A stretch of DNA of 64,000 bases from contig WPIO01000101.1 in assembly GCA_009760855.2 (NCBI GenBank), positions 1,290,001 through 1,354,000 on the forward strand. The letters are read 5' to 3'. Position 1 is the stretch's first letter. Each line of letters begins with the position of its first letter. The position numbers and the translations under genes are program-made. This stretch comes from Cristatella mucedo. Its lineage: Eukaryota; Bryozoa; Phylactolaemata; Cristatellidae. Below the pieces are notes generated by a model. The model saw only the letters and a list, made by a program, of their open reading frames with translations, was not told the DNA's origin and searched no databases. This document shows positions 50,591 through 63,799 of this stretch, piece by piece.

Positions 50591-52160
50591 AACTAGCTAG
50601 CTTATCACCATGGCCACGCCATTTCTGCACGTGCCTTCTGCACGTACTTCAAATCTCATCTTCTAATCGCAGTGCACGGGTCTTGACCATTGTCTGCTCG
50701 TCTGCTCACTCGGACACTCTTGCATGCACTCATACCTACCTACCTACACCGTGCAGAGACACAGTGCACACACTCACAAACAGACAATAAGAGACACAAA
50801 CCGACACACACATACACTCGCACATGCACTCACACTCGCACATGCACACATATGCACGTACACATACTTATGCACACACAAACACTCGATAACAGACACA
50901 GATACACACACACACACACACACACACACACGTACATGCTCATACTCACACTACTATGTGCACATGCACACGTGACCGCGCACACGTAGGCACGTGCTTG
51001 CACTATGTAGAGCTGCTGCCGCTGACAGCAATGCTGCATATGCTGCTGCTCCCAACTTGCTTTGACTTGCAGCAGCAGCAGAAGCATCTACTGCTGCTGC
51101 AAATCAAAGCAGTCAGTTCCTGGCCACATCACGAGTTTTCAAATTGCGTCCACATTTAGATACTCACACATGAGCGTATAGATTTTCCTCCCTGCTCGGG
51201 CAGGTCGTAATTGGTTTGCTATAGAAATTTCTCAGGCTTCCGGATTGCAAATAGCTAGGCAGTCTTTGGCTGACCGGTCGAAATCCGCTGCTCTGTAATT
51301 GGCTGCCGCCCCGCCACCAAGAGGAAAGCGCTTGTCGTACGCAGGCGTTCTAAAAACCGGCTGCACACCATATCTGCAGCTTCCTGCTGCTGCTCAATCC
51401 TCAGTCCCGGCGGGCGGCCTGGCCTAAGCGTGCTGGCCCACGGTGGCGTCTCTGGAGTGGGTGGTTCGCTATCCTCGTGGCTCAGCCGCTATGTGTCTTC
51501 GAGTGCGCTCGAAGCACCCGCATCACCATTGCCCCCTCCTGCTAGTTAGTGCACGGCAGATAGGCAAGAGGAAATGAGGTAAGGCTAGCAAGGACTTGAC
51601 TGATGTCGCAATCATCCCGACAGCGGCTGCAGCAGCAGCGCTACTCGCACTCCCTCACGAGGTGGTGCTGCAGAGGCTTGGCTTGGCCCGCCCCCTGCTG
51701 GCTGTCCCGATCAGGAGTGACTCGCCAACCGACAAGGAATTGAAGATAGTAGGACCCATTGAAGCCCTCGCTCGGCCTCAGTGCTGCTAGCTGACCGAAA
51801 ACGCCGACGCTGCATTCGGATCGCTGAACCTCAATTCAGGAGACACCCTGCAGCGTTCGTTGCAGTGCTTTTTCCAGTTGGCGATCTCTGCCCTCGAAGT
51901 GTGCCACGCTGCTGGCGGGTGCTCTGCACAGCTGCAGTGAGCTGCTGCTGTTTCAGCTCCCGGTGAGAATGTTCCCTTGATCGCATGTACACGGCGGCGG
52001 CAGCGCTCTGAGGGCGAGGAGGCATGCCCATCAGCTAAGGCCGATACTTGGTCGATTTGTATCGTTGTGGCTTCCTCCTGCGTGAGTCTCACAATGTCAC
52101 ACGGGAAGTTGTAGCAACGGCCGGGCAAAGCGCAGCGGCTTCTTCTTCGGGTGTCTGCCG
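50591..52160. other. No gene identified; CA-rich then GC-rich
   Basis: CA-rich to about 50990, with (CA)n at 50904-50931. CAG/CTG-rich at 51000-51100 with self-complementary stretches. GC-rich from 51300 to 52150 with open frames on both strands (51596-51790 plus, 51787-52128 minus), none recognised. This GC-rich stretch could contain 5' exons of the gene at 52293. Confidence 0.35.
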
Positions 52161-52167
52161 GGTATCT

Positions 52168-52169
<2 letters not shown>

Positions 52170-52213
<44 letters not shown>
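52170..52213. repeat. (CT)n microsatellite
   Basis: About 22 CT units, 80 bp upstream of a coding exon. Together with a T-run it makes a long pyrimidine tract before the acceptor. Confidence 0.95.
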
Positions 52214-52216
<3 letters not shown>

Positions 52217-52292
52217 CGTTAGTGCTGAGTCACTAGCTGGTCCATCCTCTGGTACAGAGAGCCACTGAGTCGGCAACTTTTTTTTTTTACAG

Positions 52293-52420
52293 CCCTTGCG
52301 ATGACCTCTCGAACCGAGGGCAAGCCTACGGCGGCGGCAGTCGTTGGCGGTGCCGACGAGGCTGGTGGCCCAGTGGATGGCACCGATGTACAGCTGATGA
52401 TCAACCATGTCCAGAATGAG
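52293..52420 (+). CDS. First coding exon of an unidentified gene (ATG at 52301)
   Basis: Strong acceptor (T-run followed by ACAG at 52289-52292) and donor (GAG|GTAAGA after 52420). The ATG is 8 bp inside the exon and opens exactly 40 codons in phase 0. The N-terminal 27 residues are Ala/Gly-rich and low in complexity (AAAVVGGADEAGGP); the last part, DGTDVQLMINHVQNE, looks like the beginning of a helical domain. I do not recognise the family and did not find the next exon downstream in the window. The position of the acceptor means there is a 5' untranslated exon further upstream, probably in the GC-rich region before 52150. Confidence 0.5.
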
Positions 52421-52664
52421 GTAAGAGGAAGAGGCTTGCACTGTTTGGTCGAGACTCACTTTCGCATTCTGCCTCCGCCTTCTGAGCAAGATGACGGTGG
52501 CAGAAGACCGATCCTTTGCAATGTTGGCAAAACCAATCTCATGATACTTTGGAATGCTGCATCAGCATAGATTGTGAGGTAACCGGTTCCTATTCGTATA
52601 CTTCAGGAACCTCGACTGATAACTCGGCTCTCATAATGTTCGTGGGAGATGAAGCTCTGCTTGA
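52421..52664. other. Intron of the unidentified gene
   Basis: No further exon seen. Confidence 0.3.
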
Positions 52665-52785
52665 GATAATAATAAAATAATAAAAGGAAACACGATCGAA
52701 TGGTCAATGGTATCACGCTTGATTAATAACATGGTTAGGGGTGACATGCACAGGGTCAGCATGCATTGTGGTTAGTGAATTATAA
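52665..52785 (-). mobile_element. LINE family A 3' untranslated fragment, minus strand
   Basis: ATAATAATAAAATAATAAAA, CACGATCGAATGGTCAATGG, TAACATGGTTAGGGGTGACA and TGCACAGGGTCAGCATGCA match the minus-strand copies at 4100-4180 and 60240-60330; the hairpin-like tail itself is missing. Confidence 0.65.
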
Positions 52786-53163
52786 TGACTAGGCACTAGT
52801 TGTGTTATAATCTGGCCGATGTAGGCATGCCAACGGGTCACCATTGTAAGAAGCCGCTGCATATTCGGACAGCTGTGCAGCAGCTGCAACTCTCTCGTTT
52901 TGTTTTACAAACTGACATCGTGAAGTAGCTTTCTGAGTTTTCTACCGATTTGCCTGCTCCCCAAGTCGACAGCCCTTCTTTCTTTGGTATTTTTTTATAT
53001 GTGCACGTGCTTGCATCCGTACACGTATGTATGTCTATGCATGCAAATACAGCTTAAGGTTGTGCCTAGGAGCAGTCAGCATTAATATAGACTTCTTGGT
53101 ACAAGGCATGAATTAAAGATTCCACATAAGTGCCCCCTTTATAAGTCGGCACTTTACTGGTAC
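52786..53163. other. No gene recognised
   Basis: Nothing assignable. Confidence 0.3.
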
Positions 53164-53207
53164 AGCAGGAGCAGCAGGAGCAGCAGCAGCAGCAGCAGCA
53201 GCAGCTG
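53164..53207. repeat. (CAG)n trinucleotide repeat
   Basis: AGCAGGAGCAGGAGCAG then about nine CAG units. Not in a supported coding exon. Confidence 0.9.
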
Positions 53208-53370
53208 TAGCTGCCTGAAACCTGAAAGCTCTTTGGAGGTACATTTGATTTGTTTACGATAATTGGGATTAATGCACAATACTTTTGCAGCGACTACTTA
53301 AGCATTAGCTGCAAAGTGGCTGCATGACTTCTAAGGAATTGACTTCAGCCGATACCACTGCTGTTAGCTC
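53208..53370. other. No feature
   Basis: Spacer between the CAG repeat and the SINE. Confidence 0.3.
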
Positions 53371-53522
53371 GCTTTAGCCCAGGAGGTAATGTGCTCACTA
53401 TTCACGGCCCAGATCCTGGATTCGATTCCTGCGGTAGGCAATTCTGTATCACCTGCTGACGGTGGTGGAGATAGCTGTAATAGGTCTTCTGCTGCCATGT
53501 AAATGATGCTGTTTAATCAGCT
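53371..53522 (+). mobile_element. tRNA-derived SINE, subfamily II, well preserved
   Basis: GCTTTAGCCCAGGAGGTAAT, TGCTCACTATTCACGGCCC, box B GGATTCGATTCCTGCGGTAG, GATAGCTGTAATAGGTCTTC and GATGCTGTTTAATCAGCT. Confidence 0.8.
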
Positions 53523-55176
53523 AAGCTTATTTTTTTATCATAGTTTTGGTTATACAACATTTGCCACCAATGCGCCTGAAATGCTAATTTAATTGGCTTT
53601 GGTTCCCCTTGCTTTTTTGCCTGCCAGTGAGCTCCAATGCTTCAAGAGATTTTTAATAGCTAGCTGTCAACAGCAAAACTCCGAGACTGCATTCTAAAAC
53701 ATTGTAGTTAGAGATAGGTATCCCGAGAAGGCAAGCTTCCGGCTACTGCCGTGTAGCACTAGAATTTGCTAAAAACAAATACCACACGACCCTGGTCATG
53801 CTAAGTTTTTGAAGATATCGATTTATTACTATAATAAGAATCAATAAGCGCCTATTTCGAATGTCCTGCCCTAAGACTGCAGCTTAATGGCTCATTTCTG
53901 GCAACGGTTTTTTTCGGTAAATAGATGCTGTGGCAACTGCCAATTACAGAAAACATCAGCTTCCGATAGGCGAACTCCCTGACCTCAGCTGGGAGGGGAG
54001 GGCAGGCTGCAACATGCATAAGATTAGGCTTCAGCATTGACAATTAATGAGCAGTCCAACAGAGGTCGGCCGACCCAAGCTGGTCGGGTCTGCCAAAACC
54101 TGTCGGGTCGGCTGCTACACTAGTTGCTCGTTGCCTCACCAATGGCTCGACCTTATGATTGAGGTTGCTGCTCGGTTTAAGTCCAATCGAACCGTTCGAT
54201 TTGCTCCTCTGCTTTGACCGGCTTCGGTCGGAGGAAGGTTTGAGCTTTCAGCTACCACCAATGATGGATGTACCAGACTAGCGACGGCAGAGCATGACTG
54301 GCTATTGACTGCAGAGCCGTGATTACAGCTAGCACTGGGGGGGGGGGGGAGGGAGGCTGCGATGATCGTGAGCTCAGCCGCGCTCGTCGATGGCTCCGAG
54401 ATCGTGAGCAGGAACTGCTTGACGTCGAATTGTTGTCCGACGAAGGCTGCTTCCACTGCCGGCGGCTCACCGGTACCTTGAGGGAAATCGTGGTGTAACG
54501 GTGTCTTGGCCACAAATGCCAGTCAGCGGGCTTCTGTCGGAGCAATGAACGTAAGAAGGAATTGTAGACTCAGTTTGAACCTAAATTTAATACCGTAAAT
54601 GGATAGACTTGTCGCGATGGCGCATGCTTGTCTGTGAGCTTACGACTCGGTGTGGCTGCTCTGTGAGATCAGTACTATGGCCGACCTGCTGCCGGGTCTT
54701 GGCCTGCCATTCGGAATCCGCATTCATTACAGATTTGAAGCAGAGCGTTTGCAGCCTTGAGCTTGGTTTCCCTCTCCACGGGCCCCGGATGTGAGAGCCC
54801 GGTGAACTGGTCGATGCCTCATTCTCATCCCCACTGAGCTGCTGGCTGCCGTGGCAGCTGCCAGCACGAGTAGTGCCCTAGTCGCCTGTGCTGGCTGGGG
54901 GGCTGGCGGATGTGGAAGGAAGCCTATTAGCTAGCAAACCTCACACTGGCACTCTGCCGAGGTCGCATCGATCCGTCGTGGCAGGCAGAGGCTCGGCGAC
55001 TCTGGCCGTGGTGGTGGTGCCCGCATGATAACGTGGGCATCACTTGGTGCCCTCCTAGTCCCAGCATCACGTTGCACTCTGCCAATCAAGCATCGAGCAA
55101 TGAGCGTGTGCAATGCATCTGTGTATGTTAGAGTCGGTGTTCGCCTAAGGAAAACGTAAAGTAAATTAAGGATCGA
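53523..55176. other. No gene recognised; GC-rich 54040-55060
   Basis: A G13 run lies at 54337-54349. The minus frame at 54136-54513 contains AAFVGQQFDVKQFLLTISEP, which looks protein-like but matches no family I can name and has no firm splice borders. Confidence 0.3.
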
Positions 55177-55326
55177 TCGCCGAAGAGGCTTAATTTGCAG
55201 TGGGGGAAGAGCCTTGACTGACGTTGCTTTCACCTTGCTTGCTAGGGGCAATACAGAATTGCATGCTGTAGGGCTTGAGCCCACGACCTGGGTCGTGAAG
55301 TGTGAGCCCTTCACCCCTAGGCAAAG
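55177..55326 (-). mobile_element. tRNA-derived SINE, subfamily II, minus strand
   Basis: Minus strand: CTTTGCCTAGGGGTGAAGGG, TCACACTTCACGACCCAGGT, CGTGGGCTCAAGCCCTAC (box B region), and AAGGCTCTTCCCCC near the 3' end. Diverged. Confidence 0.65.
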
Positions 55327-55354
55327 TTCCGACTTTGTACGTGTGCTTGTGTGA

Positions 55355-56259
<905 letters not shown>

Positions 56260-57620
56260 TGCCTGCCTGCTGATGTATTCCATGCACTTGAAACGATTGA
56301 TAATAACGATCGGTCTGACAGTTGAGGCACTGGCCTGGTTTAAATCGTACTTGTCTGGTCGTGTTCAATCCGTGTCGTGTGGGGGTCAGGTCTCACACAC
56401 GAGACTGGTCACCTGTGGAGTCCGTCAAGGGTCTGTACTCGGTCCCTTGCTGTTCTCCATTTATACTCAACCTCTGGGAAAAGTGATTAAGGCTCATGGA
56501 AAAGGATATCACTTTAATGCTGACGATACTCATCTGCATTAGTATTCAAACCGTCGGAATCTGCTGCAGCAACTGAGAAACTGAATGCTTGCCTTGCCGA
56601 CATTCGATCCTGGATGTCAGAAAACTTCCTTAAACTAAATGACGATAAAACCGAACTGCTGAGCATAGGACACCCCAAGCGTGTGGCTGGATACAAGGCT
56701 TTGCTCTTCTAATAGGTGATGCTGTTGTGCAACCATCACCACGTGCTCAAATTTTAGTTGTAGTTTTCGGCAGCTGCCTCAATTTTAAAAGCTTCATTCA
56801 GAAGACTGCTTCTATGGCTAGACATCACGTCCGATCCCTATATAAGATTATGAGCTATCTTCCACAGTGGCTTGCAAAAATTTAACTAGCTCCTTAGTTC
56901 TGTCTCGAATTGATTATTGTAATTCCTTTTTGGCTTGGCTAATAAAGAAAGCAACTAGGCCACTGCAGCTGACTATGAATATGGCTGCAAGGCTAGTCTT
57001 CAAGTCCCAGAGGTTTGAGCATGTGTCTCCTTTGCTAAAAGAGCTAGGATGGATGCCGGTTGAGCAACGGATACAGAGAAAAGTTCTTACGCTGACCCAC
57101 AAGGCCCCCCACGGCTTGGCTTTTTCGTACCTAGCTGAACTGCTGCACCAGTGTCAGCCTCTTCGCACCCTCAAGTCCTGTGTGGGCAATAAATTAGCTG
57201 TTCCATTCCTCCACCTAAAGACCGTTGGTGAGATTAAGTTCTCTGAGGGTGCTTTATCAAGTGTATTACTATTATTGGTGACAGAAGCTTTAGCTCTGCA
57301 GGTCCTAGACTGTGGAACTCGCTTCCACAATTCTTACGCAACAACAACTACTCTCCAACTGCCGACTATGGCACATCTTTTTCAGCGGTCCTGAGCTGCT
57401 ACTTCTATGCTACTCACTACCTCAACTGCTCTCCTGACTCTGCTATGCTTCCCACTTTCGCTTTGTTTCGTGAGACGAAGTCTTTTGGCTACCGAATGCC
57501 TACCGAAAGCTGCTTAAGGTGTGAGTTCGCTATACAAAACTCTCCTGCATAACATCCACATAGTCTTTATGGCTTTGTGGAGTTACAGACGGAGATACAT
57601 TGCATTACATTCCATACCGA
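56260..57620 (+). mobile_element. LINE family B copy (reverse transcriptase to 3' end)
   Basis: Reverse transcriptase parts in order: ALAWFKSYLSGRVQSVSCGG, GVRQGSVLGPLLFSIYTQPL, KGYHFNADDTHLH (catalytic motif NADD instead of YADD), then after frameshifts FLKLNDDKTELL-type sequence. SLVLSRIDYCNSFLAWL and LVFKSQRFEHVSPLLKELGW, MPVEQRIQRKVLTLTHKA follow. The GDRSFS...LWNSLP block is split by a 43-bp insertion at 57232. The 3' part (57360-57610) matches 37785-38075 and 42105-42425. L2/CR1-type; 5'-truncated and inactive. Confidence 0.85.
57232..57274 (+). mobile_element. 43-bp LINE family A tail inserted in family B
   Basis: GATTAAGTTCTCTGAGGGTG, CTTTATCAAGTGTATTACTA and TTA are the last bases of the family A tail. 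The insert is flanked by TTGGTGA on both sides (57225-57231 and 57275-57281), a 7-bp target-site duplication. Removing it restores the GDRSFS block of family B. Confidence 0.8.
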
Positions 57621-58139
57621 CCCGGGCCACCTACATGCTTGGAGGGAGACGGTCACGTGACTGAGTATGTTTCAGCAGCACCCATTTATTTCATTTTTTG
57701 CTGGCTTCCAGCCTGCTGTTAGTGGTCATAAATGAACAGCTTCAATGATTATGTGCGTAGCGATAGAGAGATCCAGACAACATCAAAGAGTATCTAAGGC
57801 AGTGGGGCCAAGGATTCCTTTGAACTTCCGGGAAGCGCCAGATACTCAGCTGTAGGCTGCACGGTAGCAAGCACTAGATTGCTTTGCTCAAGGCTGTGCT
57901 TCATTCAAAGCGCTTCGGCCAGTTCTGCCGTGACTCCGAAAACTCCTACTCAGCTGCATCTAATCTCAATTGAGTCACGGCAGTGGCACATAGGCCATCG
58001 ATCATAGGCAATCATATAACTCATAGGCCGCTGTCACTTTCCTCAGCAACAAAATGCAGTTTTATGAATCTCCAGTTGCTGATATCAGTGGGGTGTGGTC
58101 ATGCTCCAAAATATGCATTAAAAAAAGCTAACAATTAAC
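57621..58139. other. No gene recognised
   Basis: Nothing assignable. Confidence 0.3.
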
Positions 58140-58340
58140 AGATGAGTGGAATAGGTAATTCCAATACGTATGCTGGAGTAACATAATAAAGGGACGTACA
58201 AGTGAGTGATGGGTTCGTTAAGTCGACGAGCCGCTTGATGGGGAGCCTGCATAGGTCGAAGAGAAGAAGACATGATGACATGGTTGCGATGTCCACGACA
58301 GACAAGCCTCGTCACAGAGTTTTTCCATCAAGTGTTAGTA
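58140..58340 (-). mobile_element. LINE fragment, minus strand, uncertain
   Basis: The minus-strand translation contains TRLVCRGHRNHVIMSS, close to ARLVCRGRRICLITPLL in the LINE at 16.7 kb. The rest is not alignable by eye. Confidence 0.4.
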
Positions 58341-59344
58341 TGTTCTTGCACAGGCAGAATAATCTGAAAGTTATAGGGATGGAATGTAACAACATGTATG
58401 GACTAGCTTGTTTGTAGCAGGAGCAGTTTATTTAATATTTTTGTTACTGAGCTTACCTACCACAAGGAGACCATCATTCACCAGTTGGCTCTTAAATTAA
58501 ATGAGCACATTTCACAAGAAATGAATCGAGTCTCTACGTAGGTCCTATTACCTGCAGATTTTCAGCATCGGAAGCCATGACGAACAAAGAGAACTGCATT
58601 TCACTATTTAAAATGCCTGTATTGCTCAAACACACCTCTGCGTAGTCGGTTTTGGCTAGCTTCAAACAGATTTATAGGTACAGAAACAGCGAGAGTTTAC
58701 ACAATAAATTACGATTTTCCGTTGATGGCAGAGCAGAGGTTTCGAAGACAAGGAAGATAAGACAAACGCACAGCAAGACATCAGCAATGACTGCTGCTTC
58801 TGTCACTTGCAATCTGCAGATAATAGTATGCACTTGCACAGAAAATGCATAAACCGTATTTGTCACGTGTGTGTTCGTGCGGCACTGTCTAATTTCACAG
58901 CTGATCTTGTTTTTCGGGAGTTTTTTTGTTTCCACGTTGAGTTTGGGACCCATTCAATCAGGACAAGCCATTTAATCCATCAGAAAATGAATCTGGATAA
59001 CTTGCCAGCGAGCGTATCTTTCTTTTTAAACGCACCCATGCCAAACAATTGTTAGAGGAAGTTAAGAAAAACGCTGGCCGTAAAAGTGAGTTGTGAAAGC
59101 TTTCATGAATGCAAAGAGGCTGTGCATATAAGGAGTTATTAAACTAAATATTGCAGCTCAGCTTGTGGCCCATTCTCCTTGCATTGCTATCCAGTATTCA
59201 GCAGAAGCTGCTAAGATGTGCAGCGCTTACCAAGAAGCATCGATTGGAGTATTCGGCAATAAATATATTTCTTTGAGTGTGAGCAGGTGTCCTATCTGTA
59301 AGGCGGAGAGATGCTTTGCCTGCCTCCTCAGAGGGAGAGCTAGG
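58341..59344. other. No gene recognised
   Basis: AT-rich, short random frames only. Confidence 0.3.
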
Positions 59345-59502
59345 GGGAAGGCACCTAGTTTTTTCACAGTAAGTATATAACAATGGAGGCGTTGTTCTAA
59401 TACATTCAAAAAGGTAGCTGTATTTTCCCACTTCTCCACAGGCACAATATTCTCGACTTTTGCAGCAATAGCAGCGTAATAGCGACTTCGCAGGACCACT
59501 AC
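59345..59502 (-). CDS. Unidentified protein-like frame
   Basis: Minus strand: VLRSRYYAAIAAKVENIVPV and EKWENTATFLNVLEQRLHCY, with an even composition. A GTATATAA-type stretch or the TTACTGTG region may end it; borders are unclear. It could be an exon or part of a transposase. Weak evidence. Confidence 0.2.
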
Positions 59503-59639
59503 ATTGTAACTGCCCCTCAGCTGAAAACAGCTATCAAGCTACTCATTAAACAGCTGCCCCTTGATTGTGAAAACCTGAGTAGCTTTCGTCCAATCCCATC
59601 TGTTATTCGACTCGTGAACAAGTTTTAGCCCAGCAGGTA

Positions 59640-60115
59640 GATAATGCTTACATTTTATGCAGATATCACAAAGCCGTACCTATGTCTTGATACCTCCCTA
59701 CCTTCCAGAACGTCAAACTCTCTCAACTTTCACGCTGCATGTTTTTCTGACATTTTCCGCTAGGATGACTATACAATTTCTCAAATTTAATGACAAAATG
59801 AAATTACTATCCACAGGCAAACCTTGTAGAGATTGCAAAACTTGACCCTCTAATTAGATGCGGCCAGCATATCTCTTGTAGCATCTGGACAAAATCTGGG
59901 TGTTCTGTTCCAAAACGATCTTTTACTAGACGACCACGTCGCCTCCACAGTCAAGTCTTTCTACTTTCAGCTTCACAATTTCTGAAATTCAGGCCTGATT
60001 GTACAGGAATACTGCATCCAAGGTGGTCCATGCAATTGTGACATCCCTTCTCGACTTCTGCAAGTCACTACTCACACGTCTCCTGGCCTGTACGAAAAAA
60101 AACATAGACACTTAT
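59640..60115 (+). mobile_element. Decayed LINE ORF fragment
   Basis: RTSNSLNFHAACFSDIF, then LGVLFQNDLLLDDHVASTVK (counterpart of LGVMFQSDLSLDDHISSTVK) and FYFQLHNF, interrupted by several stops and frame changes. Confidence 0.7.
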
Positions 60116-60164
60116 TGCAAAAATCTGCTTCAATAATTGTCTGTCGCTAGCATTGCAGTTGCTA

Positions 60165-60478
60165 CAACATAATAATAATACATTTGATTTAGCTCCCTCA
60201 GAGAACTCGATCTCTTTCTAAGCACTTTACATCTGCTGTAAGGAAAGCATGATCGAATGGTCAGTGGTAGCGTGCTCAATGACAACAAGAATAACATGGT
60301 TAGGGGTGAAATACACAGGGTCAGCATGCAAGTGTGGTTAGTGGCAGCATGCATAAGCACATACAGAAAGAATCACATGGACCCACTAAATGCTGTCATA
60401 AATAGATGCTTTTTTAGTTTCTTTTTAAATGTGGTCAAGTCAGCAGATGCCGCGACGCAAGTCGGGAGTGAATTCCAG
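60165..60478 (-). mobile_element. LINE family A 3' end, minus strand
   Basis: AATAATAATACATTTGATTT, the reverse tail CGATCTCTTTCTAAGCACTT, AACATGGTTAGGGGTGAAAT, then CAGCATGCATAAGCACATAC and the end of the ORF near 60440-60478. It sits between two plus-strand LINE fragments, apparently inserted into them. Confidence 0.75.
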
Positions 60479-60950
60479 GCTTCACTTTCACCAAACTATT
60501 GGCTCCACATCAAGCGACGTATCGAGTTCGAATGTTCTGCCACTTGCTTTTAGGTTCTTTTATCTCTGGCTAGCCTACATATTCAAGCTACTTTCCAATC
60601 AGGTCCGGCATCGCACGACCCATTCTTCTGACCCAAGTAGTTTTGTTGTGCCTCTAATAAACCTCAGATCCTATGGAGACAGTACTTGCAGTTCGTATGC
60701 TACCGGGTAGAACTCACTCCCAACTAACTTCACGTAATCCCGTACTTGATGGCCTTGAAAAAGAAGCTTGAAGCTCACCAGCGTTTGCTGTGCATGCAGG
60801 AATTGCTCTCTGTGGGCTTGTTTTCGGTGACGGTGTGCATACAATCAGTAAGCAATTGATGTAGTTCCTGTACAGCTCGTATGAAGTGTCTAGAAAGGAA
60901 TTAAGTTCTCTTAAAGCCCTGTACAAGTGTCTTATCATAATTTTTATTGT
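60479..60950 (+). mobile_element. LINE C-terminal and 3' fragment
   Basis: Frames give YWLHIKRRIEFE (LHWLPVKQRIDF block), LRSYGDSTCSSYATG (SFGDHAFSSYAPKAW block). The tail CGTATGAAGTGTCTAGAAAG, GAATTAAGTTCTCTTAAAGC closes at 60950. It is likely the other half of the element at 59640-60115, separated by the minus-strand insertion. Confidence 0.7.
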
Positions 60951-61049
60951 TATTAATTACATCCGTTAATCAAATATTGCTAGTATGATTCAATCAGTGG
61001 GTTTGCCATGACCTTCTGAGTAAAGCTGATCAGGATAGGGCCTCTCTGC

Positions 61050-62460
<1,411 letters not shown>

Positions 62461-62599
62461 ATAACCCGTGTGGGCACCTTATATTACAGGAAGTGCCTTC
62501 GGTAGGTCACGCGTGCATTATACAGTAAGCCGACGGCCCTGTTGTAGAGGAATCGAGAAAAACTGAGCCCTTTCAGGGGTGGGGTTTCAGCTAAGACAA

Positions 62600-62830
62600 A
62601 TAATAATTAAACATTTGTATAGTTCCCGCAGAGAACTGAATATATTTCTAGGCACTTTACATTAATCACCAAGCGGGAAAGTGAAGCAATCACAAAATCT
62701 TTACCACGTAACGAATCTTTGCATATCCAAACATCACGTCTTGACTACACATACTGCAGCCATGACTACGACGCATCAAACTCAGGCCACATCCATGCAG
62801 GCATGCTCAATGGTTATGCATGATTCTGTG
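62600..62830 (-). mobile_element. LINE 3' end, minus strand
   Basis: AATAATAATTAAACATTTGT, then CCCGCAGAGAACTGAATATA, TTTCTAGGCACTTTACATTA are the reverse of a LINE tail; 3' untranslated words follow to about 62830. Confidence 0.6.
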
Positions 62831-63639
62831 TCCACCCTGGGACTACATTGCACGAACTCGCTTCAAACCTGCCATTGAAAACGTCCCAGATCATCGTATG
62901 AAGGCAGAATGCTCGCCAGGTTGCCAAACTACCATAATAACATATAGAAGACTGTCTTCGGCGAAGCTTTGCCCGAATTGCTGCATACCTCATCCACAGT
63001 ACGACAACGCTTCCCCGTGAAGCTTGAATTGTGAGGCTCCCTCCAGAGGCAGTTGTTGCCCTGTTGGCAACGGCTGGAGTAATGTCCTTCTAGATTCCGT
63101 CGGTGTACAGTGGGCCCTCCAGTCGCTAGATCTCAGCGCTGGCACTCAGGCCCGTAGCGAGGATTTTGCCTGTCGGGGGAGATAAAGCCTGATCTTGAGC
63201 GGTCAGCGCCGGATGAAGCGAGAAGCGCTCAGTGTAAAAATGTCTGGCTCGTCGAGTTCTATTCGTCAGCAGAAAGACAGCAATTCAAAAACGACGATTT
63301 TTATCACGAAAGTTCGCAGCGGCTGGCCAGATGCAAGGCTCGATCGGGAAAACTGAGCCTATTTTTTTCGAGAAATAGCTCAAGATTTATGGCTGATTTG
63401 GGACAAACACTGGTGCCTTCTTCGGGCGCCCCGCAGAGCACATGTGCACGCCCGGAGCAGCCTTCTGCGCCGATTCTCCTCTTTCTGCCACGAGTCTGCG
63501 CCATATCGGATGCTGCCGCCGACGGCGCGCTAATTTTGTCAGGATCTTCGTTCTCACTACCAGCGATACTAGCCAGGCGAGCACTGGCGCCGCGATTCCG
63601 TATTTCCTGCATAATTTTTACAGACCGGGGGGGGGGCAA
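62831..63639. other. No gene recognised; GC-rich 63020-63610
   Basis: Open frames at 63304-63705 (minus) and 63389-63655 (plus) without recognisable domains. A G10 run at 63627-63636. Confidence 0.3.
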
Positions 63640-63799
63640 TGAAGTTACCGGGTAATGTTTCCAAGAACTTGCAAACCAATTCCATTGCGTTGTTAAGAAC
63701 ACCATTGCTAACGTCTTTTATATCGTCATTATAGCCAACCATAGCCTTCATGCTTTCGTTGAGCTCTTGGGCACATAGTTCTTCAGATTGCTTCGACAT
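63640..63799 (-). CDS. Unidentified acidic open frame with ATG at 63799
   Basis: Minus strand: MSKQSEELCAQELNESMKAM, VGYNDDIKDVSNGVLNNAME, LVCKFLETLPGNF, a helix-prone, acidic sequence with no low complexity. It then reaches the C10 run at 63636-63627, after which two frames are open, one continuing QEIRNRGASARLASIAGSEN. Could be the start of a gene or transposon protein. Family not recognised. Confidence 0.3.
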
